A stretch of DNA of 64,000 bases from JACVRW01 sp963819635 (GCA_963819635.1 CAWFWX010000003.1:682001-746000); one strand, 5' to 3'; numbered from the stretch's first letter, positions 33,018 through 41,280 are shown. Notes: a model not told the origin generated them from the sequence alone. A program made the numbers and translations.

Positions 33018-33727
33018 CGAGCAGGTCCGCGATCTGGCACGACGTCGAGCTGGGTGCCTACGACGCCGACCTCCCGCTGTGGCTCGAGCTGGCCGCCGAC
33101 GCGAACGGGCCGATTCTGGATCTGGGCGCGGGCACGGGCCGTGTGGCGGTACACCTCGCGGCCAATGGGCACGAGGTGGTGGCCCTCGACATGGATCCGG
33201 ACCTCCTCGCCGTCCTCGCGCAGCGCGATCCGAGCGTCACGACGGTGCGGGCCGACGTCCGCAGCTTCTCGCTGGAGGGCAGGTTCCCGCTCGTGATCGC
33301 CCCGATGCAGCTTGCGCACATCGTCGGCGGCCACGCAGGCCGAGTCGCCATGCTGAAGCGAGTGCATGCCCATCTGACCGACGGCGGAATATTCGCCGCC
33401 GCCCTGACCGACCCGATGGAGGCCCTCGAGGAACGCGGCGACCCCTTCCCGCTCCCCGACATGCTGGAGCGCGACGGCTGGGTGTTCTCCAGTCAGCCGA
33501 TCTCAGTTCGCGAGAACGGCGGCAGCGTGGTGATGGAACGCGACCGGCAGGCTGTGTCACCCACGGGCGAGATCGAGAACGAGATGGTCACGATCGCCCT
33601 GGACGTGTTCAGCAGCGAGCAGTTCGAGGCCGAGGCTCGCGACGCTGCGCTCGAGCCCGTTGGCCGCCACGCGGTCCCCGAATCGCCCGATCACATCGGC
33701 AGCACGGTGGTCACATGCCGGCGCTGA
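33014..33727 (+). CDS. SAM-dependent methyltransferase inside the murT-gatD operon
   Basis: A 237-residue class I methyltransferase: motif I is PILDLGAGTGRVAVHLA, with acidic VVALDMDPDLLAVLA (motif II) and DVRSFSLEGRFPLVIAPM (motif III-like). Then comes a long segment (DRQAVSPTGEIENEMVTIAL) resembling small-molecule or protein O-methyltransferases, so the substrate is not defined. Its GTG overlaps the murT stop, and gatD starts 13 bases before its end, so the three proteins are translationally linked. By position it may methylate a peptidoglycan precursor, a MurT-GatD product or a wall lipid; this is only an inference. Confidence 0.82.
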   Translation: MTSRSAIWHDVELGAYDADLPLWLELAADANGPILDLGAGTGRVAVHLAANGHEVVALDMDPDLLAVLAQRDPSVTTVRADVRSFSLEGRFPLVIAPMQLAHIVGGHAGRVAMLKRVHAHLTDGGIFAAALTDPMEALEERGDPFPLPDMLERDGWVFSSQPISVRENGGSVVMERDRQAVSPTGEIENEMVTIALDVFSSEQFEAEARDAALEPVGRHAVPESPDHIGSTVVTCRR

Positions 33728-34440
33728 GGGTCCTCTCGCTCTATCCCGAGCTGATGAACATCTACGCCGATCGCGGCAACATCGCGGTGCTCCGCGCCCG
33801 CTGCGAGTGGCGCGGCATCGGCTTCGAGCACGCCTCATCCACGCTCGGCGAGCGATTCGACCCCGACGCTCACGACCTCGTCTACATGGGCGGAGGCCAG
33901 GACCGCGACCAGATCGCGGTCGCGCGCGACATGGAGAGCACGAAGCGCGACGCCCTCCACGGCGCGGCCGGGCGCGGTGCGGTGGTCCTGGCGGTCTGCG
34001 GCGGCTACCAGCTGCTCGGCCACTCGTACGAGCTGGACGGCGAGGAGCTGCCCGGCGTGGGTCTCGTGGACCTGAAGACGATCCGCGAGCCCGGCCCGCG
34101 CCTGATCGGCAACTGCGCCATCGAGGCCGACCTCGGCACCGGCCCGCGCGTGATAGCCGGCTTCGAGAACCATGGCGGCCGGACCTATCTGGGCCCCGGC
34201 GAGAAGCCGCTCGGCCGCGTGCTGAGCGGCCACGGCAACAACGGCCGCGACGGCTTCGAGGGCGTTCACTCGGGCAACGTCGTCGGCACCTACCTGCACG
34301 GGCCGCTGCTGCCCAAGAACGTCTGGCTCGCCGACCGCCTGATCGAGCTCGCGCTCGAGATCGAGCTGGAGCCGCTTCCGGGCGACGAGCTCGAGGACGC
34401 CGCGCACGCGTCCGCCCGGCGGGCCGCCGGCGTCGGCTAG
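33715..34440 (+). CDS. gatD: Lipid II isoglutaminyl synthase, glutaminase subunit
   Basis: Class I (cobyric-acid-synthase-like) glutamine amidotransferase, 241 residues, that feeds ammonia to MurT. The N-terminus LRVLSLYPELMNIYADRGN is diagnostic for GatD. The nucleophile Cys lies in VLAVCGGYQLLGHSY and the catalytic His in VVGTYLHGPLLPKN. GFENHGGRTYLG and SGHGNNGRDGFEG are also conserved. ATG at 33715 overlaps the methyltransferase gene. The tail is Ala-rich. The gene converges on the PilB-like ATPase gene with a four-base overlap of stop codons. Confidence 0.94.
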   Translation: MPALRVLSLYPELMNIYADRGNIAVLRARCEWRGIGFEHASSTLGERFDPDAHDLVYMGGGQDRDQIAVARDMESTKRDALHGAAGRGAVVLAVCGGYQLLGHSYELDGEELPGVGLVDLKTIREPGPRLIGNCAIEADLGTGPRVIAGFENHGGRTYLGPGEKPLGRVLSGHGNNGRDGFEGVHSGNVVGTYLHGPLLPKNVWLADRLIELALEIELEPLPGDELEDAAHASARRAAGVG

Positions 34441-36167
34441 ACGGCCGAGTTGCCGAGCACGCGCAGCACCTCGGCTACCGAGGTCACGCCCTGCCGGACC
34501 TTGGCAAGCCCGGCCTGGTGGAGCGTGCGCATGCCGTCGGCGCAGGCGGCGCGACGCAGGTCCTCGTTGCTGGCCCCCTCGAGGATGAGGCGGCGGACGC
34601 TGTCGGTCATGGCCATGACCTCGTAGAGCCCCGTGCGCCCCTTGTAGCCGGTCTGTGCGCAGCGGACGCACGCCCCTGGCTCGTGCGCCGTCAGGCCGCG
34701 CGGGCTGTCGAAGCCGTTCTCGACCAGCATCGCCTTGCTGAGCTTCACGGGCTGCTTGCAGTCGCACAGACGCCGCACCAGCCGCTGGGCCACGACGCAC
34801 TCGACGCTCGAGGTCACGAGAAAGGGCTCGATACCCATGTCGATCAGTCGCGCGGCGGCGAGCGGCGCGCTGTTGGCGTGCAGCGTCGTGAGGACGAGGT
34901 GCCCGGTGAGCGCGGACTCGATCGCGATCTGCGCGGTCTCCGCGTCGCGGATCTCGCCGACCATCACGATGTCCGGATCCGACCGCAGCAGCGCGCGCAG
35001 GCCGGTCGCGAACGTCAGGCCGGTTCTCGGATTGACCTGCACCTGCTTGATGCCGTCGAGCTCGTACTCCACCGGATCCTCGACGGTCACGATCGTCCTG
35101 TCGGGCGTGTTGACCTCGCTGAGGCCGGCGTAGAGCGTCGTCGTCTTGCCCGACCCGGTGGGCCCGGTGACGAGGATCGCGCCGTGCGTCGACCGGACCG
35201 CGGACTCGAAGCGCATGCGGTCGTCCTCTTCCATGCCCAGGCCGTCGAGGTCGATCACGATCTGACGCGAGTCGAGGATGCGCATCACAACCGCCTCGCC
35301 GCGCACCGTGGGCAGCGTCGCGACCCGAAGGTCCACGTAGTTGCCGTCCACCGAGAGCCCAATCCGGCCGTCCTGCGGCATGCGCTTCTCCGCGATGTCG
35401 AGCTCGGCCATGATCTTGATGCGCGACACCAGCCCCGAGATCATGTGGCGCGGCACCGTCGTCGAGTCGAACACCACGCCGTCGACGCGGAAGCGGACGC
35501 GCATGTCGTGACCGCTCGGCTCGAAGTGGATGTCCGAGACGCCCCGGCGCACGGCGTCGCCGATGACCGCGTGCACGAGCTTCACGATCGGCGCCTCATC
35601 CGCCGACTCGCGGAGCTCGATCACCTCGGCTTCGTGGTCGTCCTCCTGCACCTCGTGCACGGCGTTCTCGAGCGTGCCGAGCTGCTCGATCAGCGCGTCG
35701 ATGTGCTCGGGTGACGCCACTGCGCGCCGCACCTCGTAGCCGGTCGCCATCGTGATGTCGTCCAGCGCGAGCAGGTTGGCCGGGTCGGCCGTCGCCACCA
35801 GCAGCGTGCGCTCGGCGAGGAAGGCGATCGGGACGGTCCGGTAGCGACGCGCCTTGGCGCCGTCGATCATGGACGCCGCGCCCTTGTCGACGTCGAAGCT
35901 GTTCAGGTCGACGTAGTCGAGTCCGTTGCGCTCGGCGAGTGCCTGTGCGAGCTGTGAGGAGTTGACGATGCCCGCGTCGAGCAGCGCCTGGCCGAGCGGG
36001 AGACCGTTACGGCGCCCACGCTCCACGACCTGCTCGACCGTCTCGCGCTCGGCGAAGCCGAGCTGGACGATCACGTCGCCTATCCGCCGCTTGACCCCGG
36101 TGCTCTTGGTGGGCGGGACCAGCCCCGAGACGGGGAACGGCCCGGCCGAGGCAGCCTGAGCGTCCAT
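34437..36167 (-). CDS. GspE/PilB-type secretion/pilus ATPase with MshEN domain
   Basis: Hexameric assembly ATPase, 576 residues. The N-terminal MshEN-type domain (about 25-165) contains the repeated c-di-GMP-contacting pattern (RRIGDVIVQLGFAERETVEQ; PLGQALLDAGIVNSSQLAQA). Then come a linker, the N2 domain (SDIHFEPSGHDMRVRFRVDG) and the motor with Walker A GPTGSGKTTTLY, the Asp box TIVTVEDPVEYE, Walker B SDPDIVMVGEIRDAET and His box LVLTTLHANSA. Two CxC/CxxC pairs (CDCKQP and CVRCAQTG) form the C-terminal zinc site. It powers a type II/type IV pilus-like machine. No pilin or PilC gene is in the window, so it is either an orphan or encoded away from its machine. A STAS gene lies upstream. Confidence 0.93.
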   Translation of the reverse strand: MDAQAASAGPFPVSGLVPPTKSTGVKRRIGDVIVQLGFAERETVEQVVERGRRNGLPLGQALLDAGIVNSSQLAQALAERNGLDYVDLNSFDVDKGAASMIDGAKARRYRTVPIAFLAERTLLVATADPANLLALDDITMATGYEVRRAVASPEHIDALIEQLGTLENAVHEVQEDDHEAEVIELRESADEAPIVKLVHAVIGDAVRRGVSDIHFEPSGHDMRVRFRVDGVVFDSTTVPRHMISGLVSRIKIMAELDIAEKRMPQDGRIGLSVDGNYVDLRVATLPTVRGEAVVMRILDSRQIVIDLDGLGMEEDDRMRFESAVRSTHGAILVTGPTGSGKTTTLYAGLSEVNTPDRTIVTVEDPVEYELDGIKQVQVNPRTGLTFATGLRALLRSDPDIVMVGEIRDAETAQIAIESALTGHLVLTTLHANSAPLAAARLIDMGIEPFLVTSSVECVVAQRLVRRLCDCKQPVKLSKAMLVENGFDSPRGLTAHEPGACVRCAQTGYKGRTGLYEVMAMTDSVRRLILEGASNEDLRRAACADGMRTLHQAGLAKVRQGVTSVAEVLRVLGNSAV

Positions 36168-36200
36168 ACCCCAGAGGTATCGGCAGCCGTCCAGCTGAGG

Positions 36201-36560
36201 TCAAGCGCCAGCTGCTTGGGTGGCGGCGAGGCGTGCGGTTTCCCTGTCGGGGCACACGCGGAGGCTCTCGACCATGTCCGCGATCTCGAAGACTCGGGAG
36301 ATCGGGCCCCCGGGGCAGACGATCGCGAAGCCGTGCCCGCGCCGGCTCACGCGACGGCGCGCGTTGATGAGCAGTGCCAGCCCCGTCGAGTCCATGAAGA
36401 CGACGTGGGACAGGTCCACGACCAGCGGCCTGGACACGTCGGCGAGCGCCCCGTTGAGGGCGGCGAGCATTCGCGGCGCTGTGGCGATGTCGAGCTCACC
36501 CTCCACGGTGAGCAATTCGTAGCCATCGCTTCGGGACCGCTCCACGGCAAGCAGAGTCAC
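36201..36560 (-). CDS. STAS-domain anti-sigma-factor antagonist
   Basis: A 119-residue single STAS domain of the SpoIIAA/RsbV type: the beta strand YELLTVEGELDIATAP and the phosphorylatable serine in VFMDSTGLALLINARRR, with the usual DST-G context. Such proteins bind anti-sigma kinases when unphosphorylated and free a sigma factor. No RsbW-type kinase or SigB-like sigma factor is adjacent, so partners are unknown. The GTG start is preceded by TAGACT (minus strand, 36576-36571) ten bases upstream. The ATPase gene follows 33 bases downstream in the same direction. Confidence 0.87.
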   Translation of the reverse strand: MTLLAVERSRSDGYELLTVEGELDIATAPRMLAALNGALADVSRPLVVDLSHVVFMDSTGLALLINARRRVSRRGHGFAIVCPGGPISRVFEIADMVESLRVCPDRETARLAATQAAGA

Positions 36561-36570
36561 GGCGGTCGTG

Positions 36571-36608
36571 AGTCTACAAATTCGTTCGTCTCCCGTAGCC
36601 GGTACCGT
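36571..36608. promoter_or_regulatory. Divergent leaderless-type promoters (STAS and MazG genes)
   Basis: TAGACT on the minus strand (36576-36571) ends ten bases before the GTG at 36560. TACCGT on the plus strand (36603-36608) ends seven bases before the GTG at 36616. Both match the window-wide TAnnnT pattern. Confidence 0.35.
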
Positions 36609-36615
36609 CGGATCC

Positions 36616-36945
36616 GTGCAGCTCTCCGACTACCAGCAGCGCTCGCGCGCCACGGCCGTCTACCCCCACGCCGGCGAGAACCTCACCTACCCCGCGCTGG
36701 GGCTCTGCGGTGAGGCCGGCGAGTGCGCCGAGAAGGTGAAGAAGGCGATCCGCGACGACGACGGCGTGCTGAGCGACGAGCGGCGCGCGGCGCTCGCCGC
36801 CGAGCTCGGCGACGTGCTCTGGTACGTCGCCCAGCTGGCGACCGAGGCGCGCCTCGACCTCGACGAGATCGCCGAGGACAACCTCGCGAAGCTCCTGTCG
36901 CGCCGCGACCGCGGCGTGCTGCAGGGCAGCGGCGACGCGCGCTAG
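36616..36945 (+). CDS. MazG-like nucleotide pyrophosphohydrolase
   Basis: A 109-residue all-helical protein of the MazG/dUTPase-like superfamily that removes pyrophosphate from (d)NTPs. The metal-binding pattern is complete: GEAGECAEKVKKAIRDD (ExxE12-type first pair) and AELGDVLWYVAQLAT (ExxD). It has one domain, as in MazG-related house-cleaning enzymes of gram-positive bacteria. Start GTG at 36616 (Met-Gln-Leu-Ser-Asp-Tyr), since upstream codons are rich in unlikely residues. It converges on the membrane gene of the PadR pair with a four-base overlap. Likely role: nucleotide pool sanitation, substrate undetermined. Confidence 0.83.
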   Translation: MQLSDYQQRSRATAVYPHAGENLTYPALGLCGEAGECAEKVKKAIRDDDGVLSDERRAALAAELGDVLWYVAQLATEARLDLDEIAEDNLAKLLSRRDRGVLQGSGDAR

Positions 36946-37871
36946 CTCGATCTGCGCCGGCTGAGGCCCGCCAGCAGCACCATCGCTCCGGCAGTGGCGA
37001 GCGCACCGGCGGCGAAGTAGGCCAGCGCCATGGGCGGCGCGCCGGACGCGGGAGGCGGCAGGAAGCTCGCGACGATCCACAGCGCCGGGGCGGCCACGAC
37101 CGCGAGTATCAGCGCGGCGATCAGCGGCAGCACCGGATCGGCCGGGCGGCGCGTCATCGCGAGCCCGACGAGCACGGCGGCCACGAAGCCGCCGAAGAGG
37201 ACGATGCGGTCCGCGATCACGACGCGCGCGGGCTCGGACGCCAGGACGAGCAGGACCCCGCCGGGCACCAGCCCCCACGCCAGCCGCCAGATCGCCCGCT
37301 CAGTCGGAACCCGTTGTAGTGCGCCTGCGCAGACCAGGAGCAGCAGGCCGGCCGGGATCCACATGACGAGCACGTCGAACAGCGCCGAGCCGACCTCCGA
37401 GTGGAAGCGCGAGCCGCGCCCGTAGTGGTCCCGCAGGGCGTCGAGGCCGAGCATCCCGGTCGCGACCAGGGCGCCCGCCGCGGTGAGCCAGCGGTGCCCG
37501 GCCGCTGCTCCCGCCAGGGCGAGCCCGGCGGCGGCAAAGGTGACGAAGACCGACCAACCGACCCAGAAATGGGCCAATCCCGACCGCCCAGCCCAGGTCG
37601 CGGCGACCGCGAACAGCGCCGCGGCCAACGGCAATGCGAGCCTCGCGCGCGCTGCCCGCCAGGGCGCGCCGGTAAGGCTCGCGCCGGCGCTTCGCAGCCG
37701 CAGCGACGTGCCGGACGCGAGCAGCCCCACGCCCTCACGCACTGGGCTCGCACCCTCCTCCACGAGCTCCCGCGCCAGGTCGAGGATCGCGTCGGCGTCC
37801 CGCTCGCGCACCGCGCGCGGATAGGCGCGCAAGCACAGCCGCAGGAGCGCGTCGCGCATGCCCGCGCTCAT
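36942..37871 (-). CDS. Integral membrane protein paired with PadR regulator
   Basis: A 309-residue protein with a soluble N-terminus (about 75 residues, LRLCLRAYPRAVRERDADAI, recalling the permease-prefix domain often encoded beside PadR regulators) and about eight membrane helices. No transport motif is recognised. Its start overlaps the stop of the PadR gene (37868-37871), so it belongs to the same autoregulated unit, and it is the likely regulated cargo. Function unknown; a stress- or drug-linked permease component is the usual suggestion for this arrangement. Confidence 0.7.
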   Translation of the reverse strand: MSAGMRDALLRLCLRAYPRAVRERDADAILDLARELVEEGASPVREGVGLLASGTSLRLRSAGASLTGAPWRAARARLALPLAAALFAVAATWAGRSGLAHFWVGWSVFVTFAAAGLALAGAAAGHRWLTAAGALVATGMLGLDALRDHYGRGSRFHSEVGSALFDVLVMWIPAGLLLLVCAGALQRVPTERAIWRLAWGLVPGGVLLVLASEPARVVIADRIVLFGGFVAAVLVGLAMTRRPADPVLPLIAALILAVVAAPALWIVASFLPPPASGAPPMALAYFAAGALATAGAMVLLAGLSRRRSS

Positions 37872-38203
37872 GTCGAGACTCCCCGGGCGCGCGGCCGCCG
37901 GACTGCCGAGAGCCGCTCGTGCACCGCCTCGGCCGCGGAGCGCATCCGCTCGGTCTCCTCCGCGAGCGCCCTCTCCCCCGTGCCGGTGAGGCGGAAGTAA
38001 CGCCGGCGGCGCCCGCTCACCAGCTCCTCGCGGTCCGGTTCCACGAGTCCCTCCCCCGCGAGCCGCTCGAGCGCGCCGTAGAGCGTTCCCGCGGTCAGAC
38101 GGACGCGTCCGCCGGAGAGCGACTTGGCCTCCTGGATGATCCCGTAGCCGTGCGACGGCCCGTCCACCAGTGCGGCGAGGATGAAATAGGTCGGCTCGCG
38201 CAT
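37868..38203 (-). CDS. PadR-family transcriptional regulator
   Basis: A 111-residue winged-helix repressor: REPTYFILAALVDGPSHGYGI, TAGTLYGALERLAGEGLVEPDR and the wing RRRRYFRLTGTGERAL are typical of the PadR family, followed by a C-terminal dimerisation helix. I favour the ATG at 38203; an ATG at 38224 would place the first codon inside the palindromic operator (38223-38243). Because the palindrome overlaps the promoter and start region, autorepression is likely. The downstream membrane protein is co-transcribed. The effector is unknown, as for most members. Confidence 0.87.
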   Translation of the reverse strand: MREPTYFILAALVDGPSHGYGIIQEAKSLSGGRVRLTAGTLYGALERLAGEGLVEPDREELVSGRRRRYFRLTGTGERALAEETERMRSAAEAVHERLSAVRRPRARGVST

Positions 38204-38222
38204 CGCCATGATGGCGAGCATC

Positions 38223-38243
38223 ATATATCGGTTACCGATATAT
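38223..38243. promoter_or_regulatory. Perfect 21-base palindrome, probable PadR operator
   Basis: ATATATCGGT, one central base, then its exact complement: ten-base arms in a region that is otherwise GC-rich. It lies directly upstream of the preferred PadR start and within reach of its promoter; the TATAT core may itself serve as -10. AT-rich palindromes of this form are typical PadR-family operators. Seen: the palindrome. Inferred: that PadR binds it. Confidence 0.7.
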
Positions 38244-38250
38244 CGTCAAG

Positions 38251-39849
38251 CTAGCCGTTCGGGTTGAGGAGCGCCTTCTTTCCCTCGAACGCGAACAGCA
38301 GCAGGTCCACCATCCGGAAGGTGCTGCTGTTCGGCCCGAGCGACGGCGCGAAGCTCGTGTCGCGCACTATGGAGTGGGTGCTGCCCTCGATCGCCCGGTG
38401 GAACGTCTCCGCCACGATCCGAGCGCCGACCCCGCTCAGCTTCCCGCCGTTCAGCTCGGCCTCGCGCAGCACGTAGAACCAGAGCGGCGTGTTCTTCAGC
38501 ACCGACTCGCGCTGCGGGGCGGTCAGCGCGCCGAGGTCGGCGCCGTTGTTGCCGTCCCGGATCTGGGCCTTGGTCAGCTTGGTCAGGTTCACGCCCTTGT
38601 TCTTCAGGAAGGTCGCCATCTGCTGGCCCGTGGCGAGCTTCACCATCTTCGCGCGCGTGAGGTTGCGGAAGGCGAGGTTCCGCCTCACGTCGTTGAAGCC
38701 GGTGCTGTTCGGGAGGCCCACCGTCTGCGGCGGCAGGTGCTGGAGCGGGTCAACGATGCGGCTGTCGATGCGCATGGCCCGGTTGAACTTGCTCGCCGGC
38801 ACCGTGAGCCCCGGCTTGTTCGCCTCCCCGAAGTCGTACAGGCGGCGCCAGTCGGCGATCCAGACGCTGGCGAGGCGGGTGTCGGAGCCGAGGTTGCCGC
38901 CGGTCGCGGAGAACGTGAACAGCAGGTCGAGCGTGCCCCCGCCGTTGTCGAAGATCTTGTTCCAGTTGTAGGCCGCGCGCACCATCGCGTGCCCGAGCCG
39001 GAAGCCCGCGATCGAGAACTCGATCGGCATGGTCGGCACGTCCGTCGGCGTGGCGTTCACCTCGAACGCCTTGCGCCCGCTCGTGAACACGTTGTTGACG
39101 ACGGCCGCCTTGGCGATTCGCGGCAGGTAGTCCGTGCGGATCATCCACTGGTAGTGCTTCGTGACCAGCTCGCGCGCTTTCTCGAACTTCTGCGCGTCGG
39201 GGACGCCGCCCAGCTGTGTGTCGACGACCCGGTTGTGGAAGCGGATCATCGCCAGGTGCGTCTGCGCGACCGCGAGGTTCTCGTCGTTGCGCGGGTCGGG
39301 GATGATCGCCTTGCGCTTCTTCGCGTCCGTGTTCCCCGCGCCGCGAGGGAGGTCGAAGCCGTTCTTCGTCGGGCCCGTCGACTTCCCCATCTTGAGGTGG
39401 AGGCCGTCCGCCTCGTAGAACTTCGCCGAGCCGGGGTCCTGCGGCCCGGCGCCATACAGCGAGTCGAGGTCGAGGCTCGGAGAGCGGGCCTGGAGCAGCT
39501 GCGCGGGCGTGACGTTCGTCCCGAGCATCACGTCGGTCTTGTCGAAGGTCAGGTCATGGTCGATGAACTGCCCGAGGTAGGTGAAGCCGGCGGGGATCTG
39601 CGAATTGCCTCCACCCGCTCGCGCCATGGCCTCGCCGAGCCGCTTGCGAGCGCCCTCCCCGAGTTGCTTGTTCAGCCCCTTCGGGCCCATGCGCGAGAAG
39701 CGGAACGGCGGCGTCGCGGCGCTTGCCGCCGCCGTCATCGCGGCAACCGCGGGACCCGCGCCGTTCTCAGACCCGTTCCGGCCTCCCACGCTCTCCGCGA
39801 GGAGGCCTTCGCCGATTACGAAGTAGCTCTCCGAACCATGAGTGACCAT
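38251..39849 (-). CDS. Animal-type haem peroxidase
   Basis: A 532-residue member of the peroxidase-cyclooxygenase (animal haem peroxidase) superfamily, rare in bacteria. Recognised elements are the distal histidine region TYLGQFIDHDLTFDKTD, DPRNDENLAVAQTHLAMIR with the catalytic Arg neighbourhood, FHNRVVD, and the proximal histidine in IAGFRLGHAMVRAAYNWN. No clear signal peptide is seen (the N-terminus is MVTHGSESYFVIGEGLL), so it may be cytoplasmic or use another route. It would oxidise halides or organic substrates with hydrogen peroxide. It stands alone between the PadR unit and hflX, both on the same strand. Confidence 0.9.
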   Translation of the reverse strand: MVTHGSESYFVIGEGLLAESVGGRNGSENGAGPAVAAMTAAASAATPPFRFSRMGPKGLNKQLGEGARKRLGEAMARAGGGNSQIPAGFTYLGQFIDHDLTFDKTDVMLGTNVTPAQLLQARSPSLDLDSLYGAGPQDPGSAKFYEADGLHLKMGKSTGPTKNGFDLPRGAGNTDAKKRKAIIPDPRNDENLAVAQTHLAMIRFHNRVVDTQLGGVPDAQKFEKARELVTKHYQWMIRTDYLPRIAKAAVVNNVFTSGRKAFEVNATPTDVPTMPIEFSIAGFRLGHAMVRAAYNWNKIFDNGGGTLDLLFTFSATGGNLGSDTRLASVWIADWRRLYDFGEANKPGLTVPASKFNRAMRIDSRIVDPLQHLPPQTVGLPNSTGFNDVRRNLAFRNLTRAKMVKLATGQQMATFLKNKGVNLTKLTKAQIRDGNNGADLGALTAPQRESVLKNTPLWFYVLREAELNGGKLSGVGARIVAETFHRAIEGSTHSIVRDTSFAPSLGPNSSTFRMVDLLLFAFEGKKALLNPNG

Positions 39850-39908
39850 GGCCCGGACGCTCCCACTCGGAGCACGCCCCGTGCGCGAATGCGCTGCAAC
39901 TGCACGAC

Positions 39909-41192
39909 TTACGGCGCGCCGTTTTGCGAGAAGCGCTCGAAGCGCGGCGCGGCCGAGGCCGGCACGCGCGCTCGTATGCGGACACCCTCGGCGGTGTCCT
40001 CGCGCTCGAGCTCGCCGGCGAGGTCGTGGAGCTCCGAGAGCGTGCCGCCCTCTCGGTAGGGAACGAGCAGCTCCATCGGCTGCAGAGTCGCCAGGAAGCG
40101 CGCCTCGATCGCCTCGCGCAGGTCCTCGAGGCCGTCGCCCGTGGCGCCCGACACCTGGACGGCGTCCGGGAGGCGGAAGGAGAGCGCGCGGCGGCGGTCA
40201 GCGTCGACCAGGTCCACCTTGTTCAGCGCAAGCAGCCTGGGCGTGTCCCCGGCGCCGATCTCGTCGAGCACGTCATCGACGGCGGCCATCATCTGGTGCA
40301 TCTCCTCCTCGGGAACCGAGGCGTCGACCACGTGCACGATCAGGTCGGCGCCGAGCGCCTCCTCGAGGGTCGCCGAGAACGCCTCCACCAGCTGGTGCGG
40401 CAGCTTGCGGATGAAGCCGACGGTGTCGGTCAAGAGGTACTGGCGGCCCGAGATCTCGAACGAGCGCGTGGTCGGGTCGAGCGTGTGGAAGAGCCGCTCG
40501 CGCACGCCCACGTCCGCGCCCGTCATCGCGTTCAGCAGCGTCGACTTCCCGGCATTCGTGTAGCCGGCGAGCGCCACGGTGGGCAGCCCGGCGCGCTCGC
40601 GCTCTTGCCGCATCGTGGCGCGCGTGGCCTTCGTCTCGCGCAGGCGGCGCCGCAGGGCGGCGATCCGGTTGCGAGCGAGGCGGCGGTCGGTCTCGATCTG
40701 CGACTCGCCCGGCCCCCTCGTGCCGATGCCGCCGTCCATGCGGCCGGCGCCGAGGCGCTCGAGGTGCGTCCACAGCCCTCGCATGCGCGCGAGGTTGTAC
40801 TCGAGCTGGGCCAGCTCGACCTGGAGCTTGCCCTCGGCCGAGCGCGCGTGGTCGGCGAAGATGTCGAGGATGATCGCCGTGCGGTCGATCACCGGCAGCC
40901 CGAGCTCCTCCTCGAGGTTGCGCTCCTGGCGCGGCAGCAGCTCGTCGTCGACCGCGATCAGGTTCGCGTCGGCCTCCTTGGCCGCCTGCTTCAGCTCGGC
41001 GAGCTTGCCGCGTCCGAAGTAGCGGTCGGGATCCGGCCGGTCGCGGCGCTGCACGAGCTCGCCGACGACGGCCACACCGGCGGTCCGGAGAAGCTCGCGA
41101 AGCTCGGAGAGATCGGGGGTCTCGGGGCCGGCGCCGATGGCAAGCGCGCGCTGCGCGGCGCGCCGTGTCGACCCGTTTTTGACTGCTTCCAC
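39909..41192 (-). CDS. hflX: GTPase HflX
   Basis: Ribosome-splitting, stress-linked GTPase (427 residues). The N-terminal HflX domain includes PDPDRYFGRGKLAELK and IDRTAIILDIFADHA; the GTPase domain has G1 ALAGYTNAGKSTLLN, G3 DTVGFI, G4 LNKVD and GGIGTRGPGESQIE between them. The GTG at 41192 is preferred: TACACT on the minus strand (41205-41200) ends seven bases upstream, and further upstream the frame is made only of palindromic repeat DNA. The usual actinobacterial neighbour dapF is nearby, with a DUF429 and an aminotransferase gene between. Its stop lies 60 bases before the peroxidase gene. Confidence 0.94.
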   Translation of the reverse strand: MEAVKNGSTRRAAQRALAIGAGPETPDLSELRELLRTAGVAVVGELVQRRDRPDPDRYFGRGKLAELKQAAKEADANLIAVDDELLPRQERNLEEELGLPVIDRTAIILDIFADHARSAEGKLQVELAQLEYNLARMRGLWTHLERLGAGRMDGGIGTRGPGESQIETDRRLARNRIAALRRRLRETKATRATMRQERERAGLPTVALAGYTNAGKSTLLNAMTGADVGVRERLFHTLDPTTRSFEISGRQYLLTDTVGFIRKLPHQLVEAFSATLEEALGADLIVHVVDASVPEEEMHQMMAAVDDVLDEIGAGDTPRLLALNKVDLVDADRRRALSFRLPDAVQVSGATGDGLEDLREAIEARFLATLQPMELLVPYREGGTLSELHDLAGELEREDTAEGVRIRARVPASAAPRFERFSQNGAP

Positions 41193-41199
41193 TGCTTCA

Positions 41200-41272
41200 A
41201 GTGTAGGGGTCTGACCCTTCACATTGTTAAGGGTCAGACCCCTCCGCAGAGGGGTCAGACCCCCTATAGGCT
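41200..41272. promoter_or_regulatory. Divergent promoters enclosing palindromic repeats
   Basis: TACACT (minus, 41205-41200) ends seven bases before the hflX GTG, and TAGGCT (plus, 41267-41272) ends eight bases before the epimerase ATG at 41281. The 61 bases between these -10 elements consist almost wholly of three GGGGTCAG-type arms, so the repeat DNA forms the -35 regions of both promoters. Confidence 0.5.
41205..41265. repeat. Three-arm palindromic repeat cluster
   Basis: AGGGGTCTGACCCTT (41205-41219) and its exact inverse AAGGGTCAGACCCCT (41229-41243) form a 15-base-pair stem with a nine-base loop. A third arm, AGGGGTCAGACCCCCT, follows at 41250-41265. The half-site is that of the repeats at 7653, 14371 and 53604. 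It lies between two divergent genes. Confidence 0.85.
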
Positions 41273-41280
41273 GCCGCGTC

